Numbered from the stretch's first letter, positions 29,092-38,896 are shown. The stretch: 64,000 nt of DNA from Pseudomonadales bacterium (GCA_022448085.1 JAKUTH010000007.1:1-64000), one strand, 5' to 3'. The notes: generated by a model not told the origin, from the sequence alone. Numbers and translations: made by a program.

Positions 29092-31437
29092 TTAGAACGT
29101 TTTGCCGAGTTCGAACGAAAATCGTTCGACCTCATCAAACGGACCGGTATTGAGCGGGAACGTCAACGCAAACGACATCGGTCCCATCGCCGTAAGCCAC
29201 GTAATCGCGAGTCCAGTGGAGTAGCGCAATTCCTCCAACGACAAGTCGAAACAATTTACCGTACCCGGAGGACAATCAGTGTTAAAGACATTACCAATAT
29301 CGACGAAAAAGAGAGAACGTATCTGACCGATCTGCTCGACTAACGGAAGGGGAAAAATCAATTCCCCACTTAACTCCACAAGGGCGTTGCCGCCAAACGG
29401 GTCACCCCTTGCATCCCGATAGTAGAGCCCTTCGATCGGTTGCGTGCGGGGGCCGAGTGTACTGTTTTCAAAGCCGCGTACCGAGCCAAAGCCACCTGCA
29501 AAAAAGTGTTCATAAAACGGATAGGTATTAGTGGAGCCAAATGCTGCGCCGTAGCCCAATTTGGCTCTTAACCGGAGTGCCCATAGATGGGATTGCGGAA
29601 CAAGCGGTACTGGAAAATAAAAATCGCCTTTGTAACTCACGCGGTAAAACTCTAGATCACTACTCGGAATCGCGACTTCTAGAGTTCCAACGTGAGACTT
29701 GCCACGGGTAGGAAACATGCCGCGATTCAATGTCACACTACGCCACGAGCTTTCAAGCTTGTAATTGAGGAACTCGTTTCCTTCAGCATTGACGAAAGAA
29801 GAAATTTCCTGAGCCGTAAGAAATCCCTGTGTAATGTCGGTCTGTTCCACGGTAAGAGAGAACTGCAAGCGTTGGGTCTCACTCAACGGGAAACCAAAAT
29901 TAACGCCCCCCCCAAGGGAGTCGGTGGAATAGCGAGCCAAATTACGGGCACCGTAATCCGTCTCTCGAAAAGACAGGTTATAACCGCGACTAATGCCGTC
30001 TGCCGTGAAGTACGGGTCAAAGAAATTGTAGTTGATCGACTTCATGTATTTACTCCAGCTCACTCCGAGGCCAAAGCTGTTGCCGGTTCCACCTACATTT
30101 GTCTCCTGAAAACTAGCCCCGAGTATTAAGCCAGAATATTCTGAGTAACCTAACGTTCCCGAGAGACTCCCTGTAGGCTGTTCCTTCACCGAGAACTCAA
30201 CATCGATCTGATCATCCCGACCCGGGACCGCCGGGGTTTCCACGTTCACTTCCTGAAAATAACCTAATCGCTCCAACCGGATTTTAGAGAGGTCAATAGC
30301 TCGTGTTGACGCCCACGCGCCCTCCAATTGACGCATCTCACGCCGTAATACTGCATCCTGCGTCGTCGCGTTTCCCGCATAAGAAATCCGTCGCACATAC
30401 GCTCGCTGACCCGTATTCACCATGAACTTCACGTCCACACTTCCATCATCGTGAACTTCTGGAATTCCAGTTGCTTCGGCGAAGGTATATCCCGAGTTGC
30501 CCAGTACTCCTTTGATCCGCTCTTCGGTTGCAGTAACCAGTGCGCGGGAGAATATTTGTCCTGGTTGCACGACAAAAAGTGCCTCCAGCTGTTCGGGTTT
30601 CACCTCCCCGAGCTCCCCCACCAGGTCAACCTCGTTAACGGTATATTTCGCACCCTCCTCAACATTAATCGTTAAATAGACCTGGCGGCGGTCTGGCGCC
30701 ACGCTAACTTGTGTGGATGCGGCCCGAAATTCGACATAGCCCCGATCTTGGTAATACGACTCAAGCGTTTCGATATCGCCTTGAAGCTTTTCTCTCGAAT
30801 ATTTGTCCTTTCCACGTATAAACCCGAGTAGCGTTGGATGCTTAAGCTCAAGTTCGTCGAGCAATTCGTCTTGCTCGAATACAGTCGCTCCTACAATGTT
30901 AATGTGCCGAATGCCCGAACTTTTTCCTTCTACAATATCGATTGAAATGGCGACACGGTTACGAGGCAATTTGTCGACCTTCGTCTCAATTCCCGATCCG
31001 TAACGTCCCTGGGCGACGTATTGGCGCTCGAGTTCTATCGCAACTCGTTCAAGCGTCGACTGTTTAAATATCTCACCTTCCCGCAATCCTTGCTCAGCAA
31101 GACCTTCGAACAAAGACTCGTCTTTAATCGCTTTATTGCCTTCGATCTGGATTGCTTCAATCGCTGGCCGCTCTTGCAGAGTGATGATCAAGGCGTCGCC
31201 ATCACGGGCCATAGTGATGTCATCAAAGTAACCCGTGCGAAATAAACCGCGAATAAGTTGACGGACGGTCACGCCATCGATGGAGTCTCCGACGTTCACC
31301 GGCAATTCGTTAAAGACCGTACCGGCAGACACACGCTGTAATCCTTGCAATCGGATATCCGAAAGTTCAAAGCTTGCGATCTCGGCCCTCAATGGCAATG
31401 AGAGCAGGAAAAGGCTAATGACCAGTACCGTCCGCAT
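29092..31437 (-). CDS. bamA: Outer membrane assembly factor BamA
   Basis: 781 residues. A signal peptide (LVISLFLLSLPLRA) is followed by five POTRA domains (about 25-425) and a 16-stranded beta barrel with the conserved VRGFENSTLGPR motif (about 640). The C-terminus FSFELGKTF ends in Phe, as expected for an outer-membrane beta barrel. It inserts beta-barrel proteins into the outer membrane. It lies 4 nt after rseP and is followed by skp. Confidence 0.97.
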   Translation of the reverse strand: MRTVLVISLFLLSLPLRAEIASFELSDIRLQGLQRVSAGTVFNELPVNVGDSIDGVTVRQLIRGLFRTGYFDDITMARDGDALIITLQERPAIEAIQIEGNKAIKDESLFEGLAEQGLREGEIFKQSTLERVAIELERQYVAQGRYGSGIETKVDKLPRNRVAISIDIVEGKSSGIRHINIVGATVFEQDELLDELELKHPTLLGFIRGKDKYSREKLQGDIETLESYYQDRGYVEFRAASTQVSVAPDRRQVYLTINVEEGAKYTVNEVDLVGELGEVKPEQLEALFVVQPGQIFSRALVTATEERIKGVLGNSGYTFAEATGIPEVHDDGSVDVKFMVNTGQRAYVRRISYAGNATTQDAVLRREMRQLEGAWASTRAIDLSKIRLERLGYFQEVNVETPAVPGRDDQIDVEFSVKEQPTGSLSGTLGYSEYSGLILGASFQETNVGGTGNSFGLGVSWSKYMKSINYNFFDPYFTADGISRGYNLSFRETDYGARNLARYSTDSLGGGVNFGFPLSETQRLQFSLTVEQTDITQGFLTAQEISSFVNAEGNEFLNYKLESSWRSVTLNRGMFPTRGKSHVGTLEVAIPSSDLEFYRVSYKGDFYFPVPLVPQSHLWALRLRAKLGYGAAFGSTNTYPFYEHFFAGGFGSVRGFENSTLGPRTQPIEGLYYRDARGDPFGGNALVELSGELIFPLPLVEQIGQIRSLFFVDIGNVFNTDCPPGTVNCFDLSLEELRYSTGLAITWLTAMGPMSFALTFPLNTGPFDEVERFSFELGKTF

Positions 31438-31441
31438 TGAC

Positions 31442-32770
31442 TTACCCTAGCAACCTCGCGAAGTCGTTATAGAAGGCGAGCGCGATCATACCGGCTACAG
31501 CGACAATACCAATCTGTACTCCAAGGGTCTGCACGCGCGTTGGAACCGGTCTTCCGATGACGACCTCAATCCCGCAAAACAGCACGTGGCCACCATCCAG
31601 TAGCGGTATTGGAAGCAAGTTGATGACCCCTAAACTGATTGAGAGAAGTGCAAGTACATTAAAAAAGGCCTGCCAGCCAGCTTGTGCCGAATCACCCGCC
31701 ACTTTGGCAATCGTGATGGGCCCAGAAAGATTGCGAGTCGATACAAGACCCAGCACCATTTTTTTCAATAGCCCCAATGTTAACGTCGTCTTCGACTGCA
31801 CTTCCTCGATTCCCCGCCATAGTGCCTCGCTGACAGAAAACTGTACTACCCGAGTGGGTACGACCGGTGCCACACCAACAAAACCAAAATCTCTCCCGTC
31901 AATGTCTCGGCGCTTTTCTGGCATAACCGACAAGAAGACGTCCCCCGTTTGTCGTCGGACATGCAGCACTATTTCAGTCTCGGGCCCCTGTCGCACGTGA
32001 TCAACAAAATCCGTCCAGCTTGTCACCACGTCATCGTTGATCGATAGGATCCGATCTCCTGACAACAACCCTCCCTCTTCCGCGACACTGCCCACCTCCA
32101 CTCGTGCAATGACGGGTTCGAAGCTCATCGTCAAACCAAGCGAATCCATCAGGTTCGGGTCATCAACTCCCGCATGCCAGCGATCAATGGGTAACCAATA
32201 ATCGGCTCTCCCTCCACGTCGACTCGTGGTTACTTTGATCTTGCCCGAATCTCCCAACCGCGCCGCTAATTGCATGTTTACTTGCGACCACGACGGCGTA
32301 AGCGCATCGTCAACTTGAATAATTTCCTCGCCACCTCGAATACCTGCAACGTGAGCTACCGTATCTGAATCAGGCGATCCCAGAACCGGCACGACCACGG
32401 TCGTGCCAACTGCAAAAAGGACCCAGTAGACCATCCATGCAAAAAAGAAATTGGCGGCCGGGCCCCCTAACGCAATAGCAATTCGCCAGCCGACTGACAG
32501 ATTAGGGAATGTTCGGCCGGCTTGATCACGGCCCTCCTCATCAGGCTCATCCTCGCGCATTTGGACATAGCCCCCTAAGGGGATCGTTGCTAGTACAAAT
32601 TCAGTCCCTTTCGAATCGGTGTAGCTCAGCAGCGGACGACCAAATCCAATAGAGAAACGAACCACGTCCACCCCGGACATTCGCGCGACAAAGAAGTGTC
32701 CAAATTCATGGACCGTCACCAGAATGCCAAGCGTCAGCAGCAAGTAAAGTAAGTATTGAAGAAATTCCAT
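31442..32770 (-). CDS. rseP: RIP metalloprotease RseP
   Basis: 442 residues. The zinc motif VHEFGHFF (HExxH, about 21-25) lies in the first membrane helix, with two central PDZ domains (about 110-320) and the second active-site segment INLLPIPLLDGGH (about 383). It performs the second cut of anti-sigma factor RseA and clears signal-peptide remnants. In relatives dxr stands between cdsA and rseP. Here only a 101-nt spacer remains. Confidence 0.96.
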   Translation of the reverse strand: MEFLQYLLYLLLTLGILVTVHEFGHFFVARMSGVDVVRFSIGFGRPLLSYTDSKGTEFVLATIPLGGYVQMREDEPDEEGRDQAGRTFPNLSVGWRIAIALGGPAANFFFAWMVYWVLFAVGTTVVVPVLGSPDSDTVAHVAGIRGGEEIIQVDDALTPSWSQVNMQLAARLGDSGKIKVTTSRRGGRADYWLPIDRWHAGVDDPNLMDSLGLTMSFEPVIARVEVGSVAEEGGLLSGDRILSINDDVVTSWTDFVDHVRQGPETEIVLHVRRQTGDVFLSVMPEKRRDIDGRDFGFVGVAPVVPTRVVQFSVSEALWRGIEEVQSKTTLTLGLLKKMVLGLVSTRNLSGPITIAKVAGDSAQAGWQAFFNVLALLSISLGVINLLPIPLLDGGHVLFCGIEVVIGRPVPTRVQTLGVQIGIVAVAGMIALAFYNDFARLLG

Positions 32771-32812
32771 ACCGTTGGATCTGGAACCTTTTGACCGTCT
32801 TCAGGTAGCGCT

Positions 32813-32843
32813 GTTGCCTATCGGGGATTCCGAAAAAGGCAAC
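32813..32843. repeat. Two-tier stem-loop in the cdsA-rseP spacer (dxr gap)
   Basis: GTTGCC (32813-32818) pairs with GGCAAC (32838-32843), and inside it TCGG (32821-32824) pairs with CCGA (32830-32833) around a 5-nt loop. It lies in the 101-nt spacer where dxr is expected. It could be an intercistronic mRNA structure or the scar of a deletion. No dxr-like reading frame is visible. Confidence 0.5.
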
Positions 32844-32871
32844 CTCAAGCCGGAATCATAGCAGCACAGAG

Positions 32872-33675
32872 TCATGACAGCATCGTCAAAAGCGCATAAA
32901 GCGGTGCCGCAGCAAGCAAAGAGTCGATTCGATCGAGAATGCCACCATGCCCCGGAAGCACACTGCCCGAGTCCTTTGTGTCGGAAATTCGTTTCACGAC
33001 ACTCTCAAAGAGATCACCCACGATCGAAACAGCCACAACAAATACGGTCAAAATCAACCAACCGAACGACCCAAACAGATCAAGAAGACCGCACATTGTT
33101 ACCAAGACTTGGCCTGTCAAAATCCCCAAGACTAATCCACCCCAAACGCCTTCCCAGGTTTTTCCTGGGCTGACGCTCGGAAGCAGCTTGGCGTTACCAA
33201 ATCGACGACCGGCGAAATACGCCCCGGTATCCGCGGCTGCTATGACCACGATTAACCACAGAACCAGCCAACGACCGTTCGGTTGTTGGCGAATTAAGCT
33301 CACGGCGAGCCAACCGCCAATGCACACTACCCAACCTAGAGATCCCATCACCACGGGCGCTTTAATGCGTGGTGCAAAACGCGGATAACTGACAACAACA
33401 ACGACTGCGGCTAGCCAAACCACGCTGACAGCAATCACAACCTCATACCAGATATCAGGTGAGAGCCAGAGGAAAAGCGCCATCAACCCACCAGAAAACA
33501 CGTAAACGAACCGTAACAACGGAGTCGGCATTCCCGAAAATCCAGCCCACTCGTATAAACCAAGGCTAATAAATAGAAGAAAAAATAGAGCTAATTGCCA
33601 AGGTTCACAAAAGACGATCGCGGCGACCACCGTGGGCCCGAGAACGAGACCCGTGATCACGCGGAGCCTGAGCAC
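32872..33675 (-). CDS. cdsA: Phosphatidate cytidylyltransferase
   Basis: 267 residues with about eight membrane helices. The CDP-diglyceride synthase signature near the C-terminus, SDTKDSGSVLPGHGGILDRIDSL, is present with its conserved Asp residues, and ADTGAYFAGRRFG precedes it. It makes CDP-diacylglycerol from CTP and phosphatidate for all membrane phospholipids. It overlaps uppS by one base, as in the conserved uppS-cdsA pair. Confidence 0.96.
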   Translation of the reverse strand: MLRLRVITGLVLGPTVVAAIVFCEPWQLALFFLLFISLGLYEWAGFSGMPTPLLRFVYVFSGGLMALFLWLSPDIWYEVVIAVSVVWLAAVVVVVSYPRFAPRIKAPVVMGSLGWVVCIGGWLAVSLIRQQPNGRWLVLWLIVVIAAADTGAYFAGRRFGNAKLLPSVSPGKTWEGVWGGLVLGILTGQVLVTMCGLLDLFGSFGWLILTVFVVAVSIVGDLFESVVKRISDTKDSGSVLPGHGGILDRIDSLLAAAPLYALLTMLS

Positions 33676-34415
33676 TACTTGTTACGCCTACCGTAGCGCC
33701 GCTGCCGCCCCTGATAGTCGCTGAATGCAGATTCAAGATGTACTTCGTCGAATTCTGGCCAATAGGCGTCAGTAAAATAAAGCTCTGTGTACGCCAGATC
33801 CCATAACAAGAAGTTACTAATACGGCGATCGCCACCGGTGCGGATGCACAGATCTGGCTGCGGTAAATCCCGCATCGACAGGTAATTTTCAAACGTATTT
33901 TCATCGACCGAATCAGGATCGAGCTCACCACGTTTAACCGCCAAGGCCATCTCACGCGCTGCACCGGCAATATCCCACCGACCACCGTAGTTAGCTGCAA
34001 TCGTTAAATACAAACGGTCATTTAACCGGGTTATTTGTTCGGCTCGCGCCATGAGCAACTGAATTTTTGCGGAGAATCTGCTCCGATCGCCAATGATGCG
34101 CATTCGTACGCCCTTCGCGTGTAACTCCTCGACATCGTTCTCGAGCATTCCGCCCATTAGGCGCATCAACAGATCAATCTCTTTTTGCGGCCGATTCCAA
34201 TTTTCTGTGCTGAACGCAAATAATGTGAGGTATTCGACCCCCAATTCGGCGCATAACTCCGCGACATATCTTACGTTCCGAGCGCCCGCTTGATGTCCCG
34301 CTGCGCCCGGCAACAGCCTCCGTTTCGCCCAGCGATGATTTCCGTCCATGATGATGGCGACGTGCCTTGGCACAACGGAGGGACTTTGAGTTAATCTAAT
34401 TTGAGGTTCGGACAT
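33675..34415 (-). CDS. uppS: Di-trans,poly-cis-undecaprenyl-diphosphate synthase
   Basis: 246 residues. VAIIMDGNHRWAKRR carries the catalytic Asp and phosphate-binding motif, TLFAFSTENWNRP follows, and the C-terminus has DLCIRTGGDRRISNFLLWDLAYTELYF. It extends farnesyl diphosphate with isopentenyl diphosphate to make the C55 carrier. It is first in the long leftward cluster; frr, pyrH, tsf and rpsB, which often precede it, are not here. Its need for isopentenyl diphosphate matters because dxr, ispD and ispF are missing nearby. Confidence 0.97.
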   Translation of the reverse strand: MSEPQIRLTQSPSVVPRHVAIIMDGNHRWAKRRLLPGAAGHQAGARNVRYVAELCAELGVEYLTLFAFSTENWNRPQKEIDLLMRLMGGMLENDVEELHAKGVRMRIIGDRSRFSAKIQLLMARAEQITRLNDRLYLTIAANYGGRWDIAGAAREMALAVKRGELDPDSVDENTFENYLSMRDLPQPDLCIRTGGDRRISNFLLWDLAYTELYFTDAYWPEFDEVHLESAFSDYQGRQRRYGRRNK

Positions 34416-34675
34416 AAAACCACAAGTCTTTTAAATCAAGAACTCTCGTCGGGTCGCATACCTTCGTCAGCAGAGCCAATCGCCACGAAAGGGACTCGTT
34501 CGAGGCCTGTATAGTACCCTGTCAACGGATTTTATATGTGACGTAAATGTGCAACGCGACATCTTCACCATGAAGGCAACTTCGAACGTCTGCCCTCGCA
34601 AAAGTCGGAATTGGCGTACGTTACAACCGATAAGACAAGCGAGTGCTTAGTCAAAATCGAACATACGATTGGTCG

Positions 34676-35296
34676 ATGGGGCGCTTAATCTTAATCGGCA
34701 GCGTTACCATGATGGCTTACGGCAATACCACGGCTAGCGTCGAGCAGCCGCAAGTTGTCATTAATACATCTGTCGGAACCATGATCGCAACGCTGGACAG
34801 GGAACGAGCTCCTCACACCGTTGCCAACTTCCTCGAATTAGTCGATGCGGGTTTTTATGACGGGCTGATTTTCCACAGAGTGATAGCTGGATTCGTCATC
34901 CAAACCGGAGGTTACGATGTACAGATGCAGCGTCGCGAAGGCCCCCGCGAAATCCCCAACGAGTCATTTAATGGCCTGAGAAATCAGAAAGGAACGTTGT
35001 CGATGGCTCGCCTAGAAGAACCCGATTCGGCCAGCAGTCAATTTTTCATTAACTTAAGCGCGAATACGCACCTGGATGCTCTGCCCGGAAAACCAGGTTA
35101 TACCGTATTCGGCCACCTGGTCGCCGGTACTCATGTCGCCGAGATCATTGAATTTGCGGAAACTGGGATTCTCCATGAAATGGCCGGTGTGCCGTTAGAA
35201 CCGATAGTGATTCTTAGCGCCCGTCGACGAGCCGAACTGCCGCGTCCAGGCACCGCCGCATCCCGACGTCTTTCGGATGATCTCTGGGCCCCTTGA
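34676..35296 (+). CDS. Cyclophilin-type peptidyl-prolyl cis-trans isomerase (probably exported)
   Basis: 206 residues from the ATG at 34676; a start at 34643 would add 11 residues. The N-terminus MGRLILIGSVTMMAYGNTTAS resembles a short signal peptide, suggesting a periplasmic enzyme of the PpiA type. Cyclophilin motifs are FHRVIAGFVIQTGGYD, LSMARLEEPDSASSQFFIN and YTVFGHLV. A C-terminal tail of about 25 residues rich in Arg and Pro follows the domain. It catalyses proline isomerisation during folding. It is divergent from uppS across a spacer of about 260 nt in which nothing else was recognised. Confidence 0.88.
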   Translation: MGRLILIGSVTMMAYGNTTASVEQPQVVINTSVGTMIATLDRERAPHTVANFLELVDAGFYDGLIFHRVIAGFVIQTGGYDVQMQRREGPREIPNESFNGLRNQKGTLSMARLEEPDSASSQFFINLSANTHLDALPGKPGYTVFGHLVAGTHVAEIIEFAETGILHEMAGVPLEPIVILSARRRAELPRPGTAASRRLSDDLWAP

Positions 35297-35406
35297 TCTT
35301 CACATGGTTTGTTGAAGTTCCCCTCGGCCGCGGCCTTCGATTACTCAAACTTCCTGAAGGATCCGCCTCCCCTAGGGTATGATCGCCTCTTTTACGGATC
35401 AGTCTC

Positions 35407-35874
35407 ATGAAGGTCCTCGTCACCGCGGTCTCCGCTTCCCTCTTTTTCATAGGCGTTGCCACCCAAATCTACGATCGACTACTCCCCGAGAATTCGTGGT
35501 ACCTGTTGGTATCAATGTCGATCGCTGCGGTCTTTGCCACGTTAATTACCATCCGAGTCAACGCGCGGCTTGCCGGTGTGCGCCCGAGTTCGCGTAGACC
35601 ACAAGCATCCCCACGGCCGGGTCGAAGTGGCCGAGACCAGAGCCAACTCATACCATCCGACGCGCCACGCGAAGAAGGCATCGTTAAATGGTTCAATCGC
35701 ACCAAAGGTTTTGGTTTCATCATTCGCGAAAACGGCGACGAAATATTTGTTCATCACCGGTCCGTCGGCGCTCGCGGTGGCCAGCGAGCCAACCTAAGCG
35801 ACGGTCAGAGGGTGACTTTCACTGCGGTCGAGCGTTCCAAGGGCTGGCAGGCTGAAGACGTAGATCCCGCCTGA
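35407..35874 (+). CDS. Membrane-anchored cold-shock-domain protein
   Basis: 155 residues. Two hydrophobic helices (about 3-22 and 32-51) form an N-terminal hairpin. A basic, Pro/Ser-rich linker follows, then a cold-shock domain (about 88-152) with RNP1 KGFGFI and RNP2-like EIFVHH. Cold-shock domains bind single-stranded nucleic acids. The predicted topology places the domain in the cytoplasm at the membrane surface. The more familiar CSD/DUF1294 fusions have the domain at the N-terminus, the reverse of this order. It ends 4 nt before argS, so the two are probably co-transcribed. Confidence 0.8.
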   Translation: MKVLVTAVSASLFFIGVATQIYDRLLPENSWYLLVSMSIAAVFATLITIRVNARLAGVRPSSRRPQASPRPGRSGRDQSQLIPSDAPREEGIVKWFNRTKGFGFIIRENGDEIFVHHRSVGARGGQRANLSDGQRVTFTAVERSKGWQAEDVDPA

Positions 35875-35878
35875 GTCC

Positions 35879-37582
35879 ATGAACGTACGGCAACTTCTCG
35901 ACGATCGCCTCGGAGAGGCATTCGAACAGGTTACCAAAGAATGCGCACCCGCCTTAGTGTCTCCGGCTAGCCGTCCCGAATATGGGGATTATCAAGCCAA
36001 CGGTGCCATGGCGGTCGCCAAGCGTTTAAAGACCAATCCGCGGAAGTTGGCAGAAGACGTCGTCGGTGCCTCCGACTTGACCGGGATAGTTGCGGAAACC
36101 GAGATTGCTGGCCCAGGCTTCATCAATCTCACGTTAAGTCAGGAATTTCTTAAAGGAACCCTCGCCCGCGCCGACCTGGTAACAAAAGTGCCCCGACGAG
36201 AGTCCATCGTCATCGACTATTCCTCACCCAATCTCGCGAAAACACTTCACGTAGGACATCTACGGAGCACCATCATTGGGGATGCCACCGCTAGGACTCT
36301 AGAGATACTCGGCCATAACGTCTGGCGGCAAAACCACATTGGTGACTGGGGAACACCGTTCGGCATGCTGGTGACCTATTTGGACGAGCAAGGACAATCG
36401 AGCGATGACTTAGGAAACCTGGACCATTTCTATGCTCTGGCGAGCGAGAGGTTTGAAAAAGACCCCACTTTCGCCAAAGCCGCGCGTAAGTTCGTCGTCG
36501 ATTTGCAGTCCGGAAAGGAGGGCGCGATAACTCGATGGAAACAGTTCATCGAACTTTCGACTTCGCACATGCAACGCATCTATGAACAACTCAACATCTC
36601 CCTCAATCCAGACCATACCCGAGGAGAAAGTGCCTACAACAACGACCTTGCTCAGGTCGTGACTGACCTGGACGAGGCGGGACTTCTTAGTCTCTCGGAT
36701 GGCGCTAAGTGCGTGTTTCTTAAAGAGTTTACTGGTAAGGAAGGCAAGCCGTTGCCCATGCTCGTACAAAAGTCCGACGGCGGGTACCTGTATCACACAA
36801 CAGACCTGGCAGCCCTGAGGTACCGACACAAGGTACTTAATGCGGATCGGATACTTTATTTCACCGACGGTAGACAAAATCTGCATTTTCGAATGTTATT
36901 TGCTGTCGCCCATGCTAGTGAATTCGTTCCTAAATCCACGAAACTAGAACACCATCCGTTCGGCAAATTACTCGATAGCAACGGTCGACCCTTCCGATCA
37001 CGAGACGGCTCAACTATCCCCCTTGACCATCTGGTGGAAGAAGCGTTCGAGAGGGCACGAGCCATCGTTCAATCGAAAAACTCGAATCTTGGCGACCGTG
37101 AATTCGATGAGGTAGTACGTGCGATAGCTATCGGCGCGATTAAGTACGCCGATCTATCAAAAAACCGTCTTCACGACTACACGTTCGATTGGGACAGCAT
37201 GCTTGCGTTTGAAGGCAACACGGCTCCTTACCTTCAATACGCATTCGCACGTATTCAAAGTTTATTCAGTCGCGGGAATTTGAGCTCTAAGTCGTATCGA
37301 GCAGATATCGTTCCAGAAAACGAAAACGAACGGAACCTCGCCATCCAACTTTGCCGTTTCCAGGAAACTCTTGAATTGGTCGGGCGGGAAGGGATGCCGC
37401 ACCATCTTTGTGCGTATCTATACGAACTCACGTCCCGCTTCATGCGGTTCTACGAAACTTGCCCCGTTCTCGATGCCCCTGAGAAAGATCGCAAGAGCCG
37501 ACTAGCTCTTTGTGCACGCACAGCTAAAACGCTTGAAACCGGACTCAACTGCCTAGGAATAGCGGTGGTTACTAGAATGTAG
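35879..37582 (+). CDS. argS: Arginyl-tRNA synthetase
   Basis: 567 residues. An N-terminal Add-1 domain (about 1-110) precedes the class I catalytic core with DYSSPNLAKTLHVGHLRST (HVGH is the HIGH signature) and NHIGDWGTPFGML. The C-terminal anticodon-binding DALR domain starts near NTAPYLQYAFARIQS. It charges tRNA-Arg. Its 3' end overlaps the convergent desaturase gene by 11 nt. Confidence 0.97.
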   Translation: MNVRQLLDDRLGEAFEQVTKECAPALVSPASRPEYGDYQANGAMAVAKRLKTNPRKLAEDVVGASDLTGIVAETEIAGPGFINLTLSQEFLKGTLARADLVTKVPRRESIVIDYSSPNLAKTLHVGHLRSTIIGDATARTLEILGHNVWRQNHIGDWGTPFGMLVTYLDEQGQSSDDLGNLDHFYALASERFEKDPTFAKAARKFVVDLQSGKEGAITRWKQFIELSTSHMQRIYEQLNISLNPDHTRGESAYNNDLAQVVTDLDEAGLLSLSDGAKCVFLKEFTGKEGKPLPMLVQKSDGGYLYHTTDLAALRYRHKVLNADRILYFTDGRQNLHFRMLFAVAHASEFVPKSTKLEHHPFGKLLDSNGRPFRSRDGSTIPLDHLVEEAFERARAIVQSKNSNLGDREFDEVVRAIAIGAIKYADLSKNRLHDYTFDWDSMLAFEGNTAPYLQYAFARIQSLFSRGNLSSKSYRADIVPENENERNLAIQLCRFQETLELVGREGMPHHLCAYLYELTSRFMRFYETCPVLDAPEKDRKSRLALCARTAKTLETGLNCLGIAVVTRM

Positions 37583-38774
37583 CGGCAGCAAGCCTCGGCA
37601 CAGAGTACGACTTGAGCTCTTCCACAAATTCCCGCAATGCCTGAATGCCCGTAGCCTCTGCGGTACTGCACCACTCTCTGAACGCAATTAACAGTTCTTC
37701 GCCGTTGCCGCCCCTTTTCGACCAAACCGCCTGCAGCTCAATGCGCATTTCATAGATGGTCGCCAACACGGGGATGTTGTCCACAATACGTGCTATGCGT
37801 TGTCGTTCTACTTCCTTAATTAGCATCTCCTCACGACAAAGAATGGACTTTGCTCTTTTCAACATTTGTCTCGTGGCTCGATCAGCCCGACGATACTCCT
37901 CCTCCACGAGAGGCCCCACCACCTCTTCCGCATAACGAGCCATAACCTCAAAACGATCGTTTAACACTCCCCAAGTGGTGTCCATATCAATCTGGTTCTT
38001 ACCATTTACTCTTTCAACCACCGGACCCGTATACAGCGGTTTAGCAAGACCCAACGACTGAAAACAACGTATCCAGAACCAACCCAGATCAAATTCCCAA
38101 GGTCGAACGGATAGCTTGGCTGAATTCGGGTAGGTGTGATGATTATTGTGCAGTTCCTCGCCACCTATAAGGATCCCCCAGGGAACAATGTTCGTCGCTG
38201 CGTCCGGACACTCGAAATTCCGATAACCCCAGAAATGACCAACGCCATTGATTACCCCCGCTGCGAAGAACGGTATCCACAACATTTGTACTCCGAAGAC
38301 CACAATTCCAATGCTTCCGAAGAGAACGATGTCGGCGACGGCAACAATGACAATGCCGGTGAACAAGAATCTCGAATAGACGTTTCTCTCTAACCAATCC
38401 TCCGGCGTTCCCTTGCCGTAGCGATCGATGGTGTCGGCCGTTACTCCCGCTCGATAGAACTCTACACCGCGGAACAAAATAGCTCGCAACCCATGTATTC
38501 GTGGACTATGAGGGTCCTCTTCTGTCTCCGTGGTAGCGTGGTGTTTACGGTGAATCGCTGTCCACTCAACCGTCACCATTCCCGTCGTTAACCAGAGCCA
38601 GAACCGAAAAAAATGTTGCAAACTAGGATGCAACTCCAACGCTCGATGAGCCGAGAACCGATGCAGATACACGGTTACTGAAACGATGGTAACGTGGGTC
38701 ACAACGAGGGTGTAAAGAATTGCCACCCAAGGGTTCAATCCCACAATCCCATACCACCAATCGGGAAGACTCAT
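37572..38774 (-). CDS. Acyl-CoA/acyl-lipid delta-9 type fatty acid desaturase
   Basis: 400 residues. Membrane helices flank the three His boxes HRFSAHRA (HxxxxH), HRKHHATT (HxxHH) and HNNHHTYP (HxxHH), the di-iron ligands of membrane desaturases of the DesA/stearoyl type. The C-terminal 130 or so residues are a polar, probably helical extension beyond the core. It introduces a double bond into acyl chains to adjust membrane fluidity. It stands alone: argS converges from one side and a sulfurtransferase diverges on the other. Confidence 0.9.
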   Translation of the reverse strand: MSLPDWWYGIVGLNPWVAILYTLVVTHVTIVSVTVYLHRFSAHRALELHPSLQHFFRFWLWLTTGMVTVEWTAIHRKHHATTETEEDPHSPRIHGLRAILFRGVEFYRAGVTADTIDRYGKGTPEDWLERNVYSRFLFTGIVIVAVADIVLFGSIGIVVFGVQMLWIPFFAAGVINGVGHFWGYRNFECPDAATNIVPWGILIGGEELHNNHHTYPNSAKLSVRPWEFDLGWFWIRCFQSLGLAKPLYTGPVVERVNGKNQIDMDTTWGVLNDRFEVMARYAEEVVGPLVEEEYRRADRATRQMLKRAKSILCREEMLIKEVERQRIARIVDNIPVLATIYEMRIELQAVWSKRGGNGEELLIAFREWCSTAEATGIQALREFVEELKSYSVPRLAAATF

Positions 38775-38896
38775 TCAGGGCTCCTGCGGAAACGATCCAT
38801 CCGGCGCATTTTGACAATTTGAACCACCAATTACTACTACGCACAGAATGAGTCACTATCCGGTATTCCTAACCATGTCGCGGTTAGGAACAACCA

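Noticed and set aside
34416-34675. Small gene between uppS and the cyclophilin
   Set aside because: Only a 26-codon frame at about 34570 is present, with no ribosome-binding site and no family pattern; the region looks non-coding.
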